Shown piece after piece: positions 38,492 to 48,720 of a stretch of 64,000 bases of DNA. This DNA is from Coniella vitis (Eukaryota; Ascomycota; Sordariomycetes; Diaporthales; Schizoparmaceae). Every line of letters begins with the position of its first letter. The first letter of the stretch is position 1. The stretch lies in contig WUJK01000003.1 of assembly GCA_011317545.1 (NCBI GenBank), forward strand, positions 2,976,001-3,040,000, given 5' to 3'. Made by a program: the position numbers and the translations under genes. A model generated the notes under the pieces. That model was not told where the DNA came from. It ran no database searches and saw only the letters and a program-made list of their open reading frames with translations.

Positions 38492-38925
38492 GAGCAGCAG
38501 CTCATATCCCACGGTGGTTGTGGTGGTGTATGCGTGAATCCAACTGATCAATGGTCAACGGTAAGCAAAGTTCTTGGTCTTGTGAAATAGACACTGTCTT
38601 GTGTCAGTGAATTGTCGTTTACTATTTCAGGAACGAACAGATGGCCATTTTTTCAAGTTTATCCTCCTCTTGTTAATCAACATATTCTGTCCATTTTTTC
38701 GGAACACAACCCAACATCTTGTAGCAGACTCCAAGGAAAGCCCATCCACATCAAAGTTCTCTTTTAAAGAAAATAATATTCACCATTCTGTCTTTACAGT
38801 ATTTAATTTGCCCATAATTTTCCCCCCACCTCTGAACCCTCAACTCCCCAAACTCCCCATCCCATGTCAAAAAGCATTTCCCCATAAGACACAAAAAAGA
38901 AGAAGCCCACAGACATCTATCCCAT
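38188..38925. other. Convergent 3' intergenic region, NUG1 / RRP44
   Basis: Holds the 3' ends of both transcripts and a T29 homopolymer (38463-38491). The last 100 bp before the RRP44 stop are A/C-rich. No gene seen. Confidence 0.6.
38463..38491. repeat. T29 homopolymer
   Basis: Uninterrupted T run between convergent genes. It could act as a nucleosome-depleting poly(dA:dT) tract; its exact length is unreliable. Confidence 0.9.
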
Positions 38926-41900
38926 CTAAGCAGAAACCAACTCCATCTTGACCCCTCTCTTGCCCGTCGTCTCATCCTTCTGGTCACTGATCCGCACCCT
39001 CACCTTCTGGAACAGCTCGACCTCGACCTCCCGCGACCCAGACGTCGTCAACTTGTACGTCTCGGCGTCATAGGTCGCGCTCGGCTCGGGCTGCGCCAAG
39101 TCCCGCAGCCGAACGACGCTCTCGATGCCAAAGCGCGGCACGAGCACCACAAAGCCGTTGCTGAAGATCTTCATGACAAAGCCGTCCTCCTCGGTCACCT
39201 TGCCGCGCACCGCCTGCCCCACGTAGTACGCAATGCTCGCGCGGCCCGCCAGCTGCGCGTTGCGGTGCCGCACGTTGATGTTCTTGCACACGGCCTCGAG
39301 GCGGCCCCGGCTGCGCACCGACGGCGCGACGGGCTCGTACGCGATGGCCGCCGCGAGCTGGCGGTGGGCCACGAGGTCCGCGTAGCGGCGGATGGGCGAC
39401 GTGAAGTGCGTGTAGATCTCGGACGCGAGGCCGTAGTGGCGGAACTCGGGGTACGCCTGCGTGCCGGAGCAAAAGTACTCGGCCGACATCATGCAGCGCG
39501 TGGCCATGATGCGCACGAGGGTGTTGAAGAAGGGCTCGGCGGGGTCGACGCACGCGTCGAGGGAGTCGGCCAGGGCGCGCGACGAGTCCACGCGGAGGTC
39601 CAGCCCGCGCTTGACCTTGAGCTGGTTGGCGAGCTCGTCAAAGTTGGTCTTGGGCGGCGCGCCGTGGCGGCGGAGGATGGCGGTCTGGGGGAAGGCTTCG
39701 TGGATTTTGCGCGCGACAGAGACGTTGGCGAGGAGCATGAACTCCTCGACGAGGGACATGGTCGCCAGGTGCTGCTTGGTCTTGATGTCGATGGGGTCCG
39801 AGGTTTCGGATTCCATCTGGACCTTGACCTCGGGCGAGGACAGGCTGAGCGCGCCGGCGTCCATGCGCTTCTGCTTCAGTTTCTTGGACAGCTCGAGGAG
39901 GGTGCGGATGCCCGTTGTCAGCTCGTCCTGCTGGGAGGCGTCGTCGACGCGCAGCTGGGCTTCCTCGTAGCTGAAGGCCTCGCGGGACTTGATGACGGAT
40001 TTGGTGAAGCGGACGTTGACGATGTCTGCGTCGGCATTCATTTCCCAGATGGCCGAGAAGGCGTACCGCTCGACGTAGGGCTTCAGCGAGCACAGGTCCG
40101 TGCCGAGCAGCATGGGCAACATGTCGATGCGCTTGTCGACCAGGTAGACGGTGGTGCCGCGGATGCTCGCCTCGGTATCCATGGCGTTGTTGGGCTTGAC
40201 AAAGTGCGACACGTCGGCAATGTGCACGCCGACTTCAAAGTTGCCGTTGGGCAGGGGCCGCGCATGGAGCGCGTCGTCAATGTCCTGGCAGCCAATCGGG
40301 TCGATGCTGCAGATGAGCAGATGGCGCAGGTCTTCGCGGTCGCGCCAGCCCGGGTCGTCGGTGCTGGTGGGCACGCGCCAGGCGTGGCCCTCGGCCGGCA
40401 AGCAGTCGAGGACCGTCTTGGGAAAGGGGCGGTACTGGACGTCGTACTCGAGGAGCAGCGCCTCCGTCTCGGCGGCCTTGGTCTCCATCTCGCCGAGCGA
40501 GCGGACCAGGTGCCCGACAGGGTGGCGCGAGTCGCGGTCCCAGGCGTCCATGGTGACGAGGATGCGCTTGCCGAGCAGTTCGCTGACCTGGCGGGTGCGC
40601 AGGCGGATCTTGGGGATCTTCTTGTCCATGGGAATGAGGAAGACGGTGTCCTGGCGGCGGCCCTGGTTGGACGAGGCGCTGACGGACGACTGGTCGATGT
40701 GGCCGACGTACTGGCGCCAGTTGCGCTTGACGACGCCGACCACCTTGGCCGTGGGCTGCAGGTGGCCTTCCCCGGTCTTGCCCTGGGTGCGCTTCACCTC
40801 GTCCTGCAGCGCCTTTCTCTCCTTGTCCGAGATCAGGTCCTCGCCTTCGTCGGCATCGGCGTTTTCGTTCTTTGTCATGGTTTCCTCGTCGACAATCTGC
40901 GTCGAGGGCTCCTTCCACTGGTCCTTGGGCAGCACTTGCACGACGACCACGTCGCCATCCACCGCTCGGTTGATGTTCTCCCTGCCGAGAATGAGCAGCG
41001 CCTTGGGGAACGCAGGCACGCGGATCGAGCCTTCGAGGTAGTTGTAGGGCGAGACGTTGAAGACGCCCTGGTGCAGCAAGCCACTCTTGACGCCCGTCAT
41101 CATCCTGGACATGGAGTAGTACTCTGGGTACAGGTGCTCGCCTGGCTGCTTAGACCGGGCAATGTCCGCCTGCACCTCGGGGATCATGTCCATCAGCTCG
41201 TCGGCGTTGGAGAGGCCGGCGACGTATTCGGCGAGCGAGCTAGCCGCGAGGCCGTCCTCACGGGCCTTGCGCAGGTTGTCGCGGTCGTTGCTGAGCATGA
41301 CGACGGACGGCAGCCTGGCAGCCTTGGGGGCCGTGGCCGCGAGGTGCTGCGCATACCACTGGACCGCGCGGCGGACGGCACGGTCGTTGCGGTCGTTGAC
41401 AGACTCGCCCTGGAGGCGGGCGACGTAGGTCTCGAGGCGGAACTCGTTGAAAAAGACATAGAAGCGCTTCTCGTCGCTCTTTGTGAGGCCCACCAGGCGG
41501 TTGTAGAGGGGCAGCGAGCGGGTGCGGACCTCCTCGAGGACGACCTGCAAGACAATGACGTCGTAAAAGGCCGAGGCGTGCTCAAAGAGATCCATGGCCG
41601 TCAGAAAGGCGTTGGTGTCGGGGACGAGGTAGTGGCCCTCTGGATAGGCCTTTGTGCCTGCTGGCGCCTTGGACAGCACAAAAGGGGCGACTGAGAGGGG
41701 GTTGCGTTAGCTCGTTGGACGAACGCGTACTAGCAAAGACCCTTTGACCGATCCAGAGACTTGCCTTTGCCAGCTGCATCGCGAGGAGCCGTCTTGCGGC
41801 ACGAGGCGCACAGGTGGGAAGAGCACGGAATGTCGGAGCGCAGGTACACTTCGCGCACAATCTTCTGCACCTTGCCGCTCTTGGTGGACCGCACGTAGAC

Positions 41901-41960
41901 CTTGCTGGAGATGTTGGACGCCAGAGGGTCGCCCTCGAGGCTGCGTTTGAGACTGGCCAT
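38926..41960 (-). CDS. DIS3: Exosome catalytic subunit Rrp44/Dis3 (RNase II-type 3'-5' exonuclease with PIN endonuclease), 986 aa
   Basis: Two exons: 41960-41765 and 41690-38926. The 74-nt intron uses a GC donor (AAAG|GCAAGT) with a CTAAC branch site and CTCAG acceptor; this join gives RDAAGK-VAPFVLSKAPAGTKAYPEGHYLVPDTNAFL, the expected family sequence. A Cys-x2-Cys pair (HLCASCRK) precedes the junction. PIN domain about 80-215, with Asp90, Glu119 and the SNDRDN motif. Cold-shock-like domains follow, then the RNB domain around DPIGCQDIDDAL (Asp529, Asp535, Asp537, Asp538, equivalent to the metal-binding cluster of yeast Rrp44). The C-terminus is S1-like (about 905-986). It degrades and trims RNA from the 3' end as the core nuclease of the nuclear and cytoplasmic exosome, including pre-rRNA and cryptic transcripts. 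Length fits the family (about 1000 aa). Confidence 0.97.
41691..41764 (-). other. GC-AG intron of RRP44/DIS3 (74 nt)
   Basis: The donor is GCAAGT (41764-41759), not GT. The only nearby GT (GTCTCT) is weak and gives the wrong phase. Branch-like GCTAACG and acceptor CTCTCAG are good. GC donors with a strong AG|GCAAGT match are a known minor class handled by the major spliceosome. Confidence 0.85.
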
Positions 41961-44900
41961 TGCGCGCGTAATGGCAAGTCGTGGTGTTGCGGTGGGCGGG
42001 GCGGATGGAGTGGGTGAGTTTGCCGGCCATTCTCAAACTCATCTGCCCAGTGAGGCTTGCTTGACGTTGACTTGAAAATTTCAGCTTATGTAAGCATGCG
42101 GCGGCAAACGTACGGCTGTGCGGGTATTTTACGACAGACCAGGCTGGTAGTTTTGGTCTAATACAGCTTCACACCAAAACACTGGGGACAAGACGCGCTC
42201 TTACGATGCGACCTAAATATTCTGGTGGTTTTATTTCTGGACCACGATGAGGACTACGCTGCTGCTTGGCCATGAGGCTGCTGCAGTTTGCCGGGCATGC
42301 TACCGCCAACCAGGAAAAGCCCAGGCTGTGCAAATCCAACCGACTTGCAAGTCTTATTCGCGGCTGCCAAAGGATGTTCTCCAGCGGATTGCGCGTTGGG
42401 CTCACGGATGTTGTGAGAAACAAACAGGCAAATCTCATACATGTCCCTGATATCTGCCCGTTTCCTCCAGGAGCAGGGGCGAGAAGAGGCAGACAACTGC
42501 GCAGGACGACACGGTGGACTCTGGGTTTGGAGTCGACTCGCGATATCTTTCCTAGGGTTCCAAGCGAAATCACAAGACCTCGAGCATCTGCACAAGACCC
42601 TCCTCTGCTGCCTTGGGCGCCACACCACCTTCTTCCTCCCGGGAGAAAAACAACAAGGCAAAGCAGGTTCGAGCCGTGGCCGCCCTCGGGGCCGACTGTC
42701 GTTCATGGCCCGCGGGACAGGCCCAGAGGGTGTGTGAGCCACCAGTTGACGAGGTGCGTCTGGAATTTGATTGATATCCCAGCTCTCGCGCCTCTCGCCT
42801 TGTTCTCGCCTTCAAGATCGGATAGAGGGATGGCAGTGATGGCGGAGAGAGTGTAATGTCCGCGGGTCACGCTCGGTGCCCGAGAAATCCGCAATATTGA
42901 TCGCGGTTAATCAACACACCGAGTATCCAAGAGCCATATTCCCTCTGGGGACTGCCGCTTGCGCGCATTGCGAGCCTGGATGTGTACAAGTAGGCTCCAT
43001 CACCAACATCTACCATCGGCCGGACGTGCAGATCAACGGTAGCACAAGCCACTCTTGATTCTTTTTATTGTGCTTCTTCTTCTTCTTTAGCGGCGCCCTC
43101 GCATTTCAGGTTCATGGTCCGATGTGTGCATTGCATACGCTGCAGCTTTGCTTACATGCATGAGTTTACGCATATAACAAGAGACGACAGGTAATATTGT
43201 ATTTGTCAGGAGCCTCGTTCCAAAACGACCTGTTTCTGAGGGGGGGGGGGTCCGAAGAGTAACTTCGACACGTTACTCCAGAGTCCATCTTGGCCTTCAG
43301 TCATATATGCTCTATAGTCTCTACTCTACATGCTACAGGGTGTCATTGGAGGAGTGATGGCTACTATATGTTCAAATGGGGGGGTTATCTGATCACACAC
43401 ACGCCTTTCTTGATGTACATGTTGATAGAGTTGTACTCGAACGGTGGCATCTCGACAAGAGTGTGTAAACTCTGCCACACAAGCCTTGCAGTTGGAATCA
43501 CAACCGAACATCAACGCCAAGACTCTGGCAGCATTGTTCTGAGCATGTGTTCTGAGTCCTCATGATCTGCTCGCTGTCCAATCCCTTTTTTTCAGTCCCT
43601 CCAGCTGTGCTAGGGGGCGGATGGTTCGGACGGGGGTTAGCATTGATCAACTCGACTGCTACCTTGGCTCGGTAAGCGTCTTCGGGCAGAGGGGGCCCCT
43701 GTCGGGCCTGAAATGGTGACTCCTTCGATGTTTGGGTCTGCAAGGTGATGGATGGCATCTACGCCGGTGCCAAATGGAATATTGGGGGAGGGATGTGGAA
43801 TTTCTCGTTGGAAGGCTTGGCTGGTGCGCTCCGAAGGAGGTCCGTCCCTCTGCGCAGCCCAGCATGTATTAAGTAGACTCGCATATACAGAAGATGACTC
43901 CTGGTTCTGCTTGTTTCAGCGGCTGGGGTAGATGAATGGTGCAGTGGCATATAGGGTCCTCACGCTGTTGTTGTAGCTCCTCTTTGCTGGACACCCCCTT
44001 TGTCCGTATAATGGTGGCTTCACTATGCTTGGAGAGAATCGAGATGGCGATTATACTTGCGTTTCTTGCTCGATATACAGTTGCAGGTTACGAGCCAAAA
44101 ACATTCTGGCGTTCCTTTTCGTATCACACCAGCACAAAAACCAAACTATCCACCCCCAATATTGAGCAATATCAGACGCCCTGTGTGGGAAAGGTTCGGC
44201 ATGTATATACGACGCAACGTCCATCATCCAAAGGTGCCCGTACAAGCACATTCCTTTCTCGACTCGGAGCCCCGGTGTGTGTCGAGCGAGTCGAGACTCG
44301 GCCGTCGTCTCCTCACTTGCCTTGCTTGTCGTTTTCCTCTTCCAAAAAAAAAAAAACCAAGATGGAATTCCCCCGTTTGACTTGCATCGAAGCTGACATC
44401 CAAGACCCAAAACCCTGCGAACACCATGCAGTGCTCAAAGTCCAGACATGAGAATTCGAGCTGCTTGATGATGACCAGATGATGTATGATACGCAGAATA
44501 CTGTTTTCGTTATAGTATTTCTGACCGGCTACAATTAGGTCCCACTCATCCACCCATCCATCCAACCATCCATCCATCCATCCAATCTCACCCACACAAG
44601 CACACACGCACGCGTCCCTGGTCCGCTTATCACGTTCTGCTTTGCCTTGCATGGATCAAGACCGGGGGAGGGGTGTATGAATGTGAGTGAGTTGAGAGCG
44701 ATGTGATGGATGCATGCACGTTTTCCCGGGCGGGTCTAAGCGCCTTCGCTGACTGACTGCTTGACAATCCTTTTGATCGCCAAAAAAAAGAATTGTGGAC
44801 TCCACTATCTTCCTCTTGTGAACTCTTTCTCCCTCTTCTTTTCCGTTTTTTTTTTTTTTCCTCCTTTTATCTGAAGTGGATGGACACCACACCCACACAG

Positions 44901-45888
44901 CACGCCCGTTTTCTGACCTGTGACCCTTGTGATTTCTCTTTAGAGTGTCCTCGGGAGGAAAGGAAAAGGAAAAGGGTTGGGTGGGATGTGCTGCTGCTTT
45001 GGGATCCCCTGAAGTTTGTTCCCGCCTCTCGTTCCATCTATCCACCGAACAAGAACCAAGAAAAAAAAAAAAAAAGAAATCGACGACGACAACCATGAGC
45101 AAGACAGACAAAAAGTGATTGGCGACAAACTAGTGACAGTGGTGTTATTCTTTCTTTCTACCCTCTCGGGCTCTAGAGATGGGCCGGTCCTTTCCCCTCC
45201 CCCCCCGGGGGGTGTGTTTGCTGAAAACGGGAATATACTTACTTGTATATATATATTTTTTTCTGGTCTTTGAAACATCCAACCTGCTGCTGCGGGTCTT
45301 CTTCATCAAAAAACCATCGTCGTCGTCGATACCGTGTATACATGCACGGAACAATGACTCTTTCAACGCTTTGTAAACATCTTTTCTTAGGCCTAAGCAG
45401 AATGTATCCAAATCAAATCAGATATTCTGAATATTTCCGCACAAATAGACGTAAAATACAACAGACAGGACCCCCTCACTGCCAACCCTTCTCCAGAAGA
45501 ACAATAAATTAACATGAAAAGAAGAAGGGCCCGGGGGGGGGAAGGGGGAAACTAGAGAATACCTGTGACTACCGGCATGACCACAACAATGCACGGTTGA
45601 CATCATCGGGGATAATGCAAAGGACGTGGGGGAGAACTGGATCAAAATGCAGAAACGATTTTCTTTTTTTTTTTTTTTTTTTTTTTTCATTCACCTGCTC
45701 TAGAAGTCAAATATCGCCCGCGAAGTGGATTCCAGGAACGAAGAAAGTGAACATTTGAAGTTACAGGTGGTGAGGATATGAGCTAAACAGGGCGCGAAGA
45801 GAGGAAAGAAACTATGATCTTGACGGTTGAAACTGCACATAGAAGAAAAAAAGCCCTTCGATAGACCCCAAGTTATAATCATAATAAA

Positions 45889-45931
<43 letters not shown>
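45889..45931. repeat. T15A28 adjoining homopolymers
   Basis: T15 (45889-45903) abuts A28 (45904-45931), so up to 15 bp can fold back with almost no loop. It might be an old poly(A) insertion junction or slippage product. Confidence 0.85.
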
Positions 45932-45932
<1 letters not shown>

Positions 45933-46379
45933 ACAAGCGACGCTCAGAAACGAAATGTCACCCCAATCAAGACACAACCTAGCCACAAGACAGAAAAGTG
46001 AGATTATCAACACGAGCTGCCCAAAAAGGAAAACAGCTCACCAGCGACACACACACAATCCAATCAACGACTGCCCCGATCCAGAGACCCTGGCCTTTTG
46101 TGCCTGGGCTTCCTGCATTGTCTGTTTTGGCCCGTCTTCAACAACGGGCATGCGCCGTTGTCACAGACTCGTCCAGCAGCACCCCCTCCCCCCAATCCAC
46201 GGACAACTATCGCATTTTGAAAGTGAATGGAAGAAAAAGGCCCGGAGACAGACAATAAGTCTGGTCCCAGGATTGTAGCAACGAAACAAGGACTCATTTG
46301 TGTAGGCTATGCTATGCACTGCAAGGTGCTCGCACACTTTTTTATATATATTTATTTTCCACGGGATAAGATGCAAGTC

Positions 46380-46383
<4 letters not shown>

Positions 46384-46419
<36 letters not shown>
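46384..46419. repeat. (GT)n microsatellite
   Basis: About 18 GT units, near perfect, in intergenic DNA. Confidence 0.95.
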
Positions 46420-46424
<5 letters not shown>

Positions 46425-48180
46425 GTGAGTTTTTCTCGTGGACATATCCCCCAGCTGCGTGCGCATGAAGCCATCCTGCACAACAATGGGCTCAATATTA
46501 TATCTGGCGCAGTCACACAATTATCTGGACTCACAGCCTCTGGTGACTCTGGACTGTCCTTACCCCCGTGCTGAGTCTGGTGATTTTGTGTATCCGACTC
46601 TGTAGGTATATCGACGTCATATATATGTACACCTACGCCAAACTTCCAACGTCTCATGAGACTGACAATTCTAGAAATCCGTAGCCCAAATCCAACAACC
46701 CAGCTTCTATACTCCAGTACATTCATGGCCCCCGCCATGATTACTAGCCCATGACCTTTCCGTCTCTCAGGGCTGTTGTCGTTTATCTCGTCTATTCGCT
46801 CGCTGACCCGAACCAAGCCCGCACGATAATACATGCTGACCAGCCTGTCAAGACTTGTTTGCCGGACAAACGCACCCACGTACCATGGTAGTGTGCTGGC
46901 TGGCATACCCCCCCCCATACTTTCTTTCTGGCAAGCAACAGACGTCGACGGCGTGGACACGCCACATGTGCATGTCCAAGTCTGCCGCCACGAGCGTGCG
47001 TTAGAATCGTGTTTTACGTAAAGTATAATAATGTAAACGTCGTTTGTATTCGTGCTCTTTGTATATTGCGTAGGCCACCATACTTTGGTGTATATTTCAT
47101 TTTCTTCAGAGGTTGCATCGCAGCAGCCACCCCCGATACCATGTTGTGCCGAGAACCTTTCTTCTCCCTGTTTTTCTTTTACATGGTCCCAATATCTGCC
47201 CCGGCAGATCAGAAGAGAGGATAGGTGAGATTGTTTCTTTTCAGGGATGCTTGCTTACTTGTTTGATACTGTGTACTTTTAAGAGATGAAAGGTGTACGT
47301 GGAATATCTCAAAGAGCATCGGGTGTGGTTTTAATAACCAGAGTATCCACACCAGCGTATTGGATTATCCTTTATACTCTTCTTCTTCTTCTTCTTCCTT
47401 TTTTTTTTCTTTTCATTTTTCACTTCTTGTGACGGTTTTCTTTTGGTTCCCCAACTGGATATTTTGATGAAATCGTTGGAAAAGATCGATTCTCCACGCA
47501 CATGAATGTAAGGATATACATACAATGCAGTCCATATGCGCCAAAACTTCCAGAGATTCATAGAAAATTCTCTGAAGCCACCGAGGAGCAGAACGAACCA
47601 TCGAGCAGAAGTCCAACGGCCTATCAATCTGATTACAGCCCTATTGAGACTAAATTATAACAATAGCCACCGGAGCTTACCAATATCCCAACAACCCCCC
47701 CCCCCTTTTTCCCCCTTTTTTTTTTTCTCTTCCTCTCTTTATATATACATATATATATATATACATATATATATATACATATACATAACAATACATGTTA
47801 TAATGATTACTATTAACATCACTTTTAATTCTTCTACCCCAGCCCGTTCTGATACTGGGTTAATACTCTGATCTCCAATACTAAGACCAAAGCTCAGCCA
47901 ACACCGCCGATGGATGCCATGGTCAGCCCACAAAGTCAGTCAGCACAACAGCAAGCAAGCTGTCAAATTTCACCCTGCTGACTACTCATGCAGTTGGCTG
48001 CCCTTCCCCCATGGAGAAAGATAAACCACCCTCTGTACCAGGCACCAAAGACACAAGGGGCCAAAGCAAGACGTGTTAGTGAGTGCGAAAACCTGTACTC
48101 GGCCCCCCGCTCCATTCGTACAAACCTGTCCACAGTGAGCAAAAAGGAATCGGCTCACCGGAGCCGAACATAACGAATAA

Positions 48181-48720
48181 CCATGAAATTATTTATTTTC
48201 AATTTATTTTTTTTTCCAATTTTTAGAAGAAAAAAAGAAGAAGAAAGAATAACGCCAGATTTTCCCCGTTTCCTTCAATCTTTTTTTATTAGCTGCCATA
48301 ATAGGTTAAGTACTCGTTAAAAAAAATAATCAAAGGATTTAGCAATTATATAAAAGCTATTCCTAGAATAAATTATATATTGTAAGTACTTTAGCTTATA
48401 TATAATTATATATATAAAATAAAGTTAGTTAAAAATATAATATAATTTTATTTAATTAATTTCATTTTCTTTTATTATTATTTTTATTTCTTTTTCTTTT
48501 CTTTTATTTTTTCTTTTTTTAAAAAAAGTTTGAAATCTATCTTTTATATACTTATACTTTTTGATAAATATTTACTTAATATGAGAGAAAAAGAATATAA
48601 AATTTATAAAACTTTTACCTAATATATTATATATATTTCTTTACTTTATATATAAGGATTAAATATTATATATAGAGGAAAGCAAAAACCAAAAAAAAAA
48701 ACTCCCAAAAAACCCCAAAG
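48181..48720. other. Sharp AT-rich island (about 540 bp)
   Basis: Composition drops abruptly from roughly balanced to about 85-90% A+T, dominated by TATATA, TTAATT, TTTTATT and pyrimidine-T runs, then returns to normal by about 48740. There is no open frame of note. It resembles RIP-mutated repeat remnants of ascomycetes, a mitochondrial DNA insertion or a low-complexity expansion. No terminal repeats were recognised. Confidence 0.7.

Larger units (their letters stand above)
41961..48180. other. Intergenic, no gene found
   Basis: Promoter of RRP44 at the left end, then about 6 kb without a supportable gene. Open frames such as 42266-42856 (+), 43498-43758 (-) and 43936-44451 (+) have no recognisable domain or start context. 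Simple sequence: G10 near 43240, (CATC)n near 44548-44584, A14 near 45061-45074, T24 at 45664-45687, T15A28 at 45889-45931, (GT)18 at 46384-46419, C9 and T-rich runs near 47695-47725, and (TA)n at about 47743-47792. The TACTATGTA motif is absent here. Confidence 0.5.

Noticed and set aside
39265..41694. 809-codon plus-strand open frame opposite RRP44
   Set aside because: Antisense shadow of a highly GC3-biased gene; the sense strand has a complete Rrp44 with catalytic residues.
42664..42676. GGTTCGAGCC, a tRNA B-box-like word
   Set aside because: Flanking bases do not pair as a T-arm and no A-box or acceptor stem is present. Similar words at 22864, 24055 and 54150 (minus) also fail.
43498..43758. 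86-codon minus-strand frame with protein-like composition
   Set aside because: Looks somewhat natural, but has no homology I recognise, no splice partner found and an overlapping competing frame.
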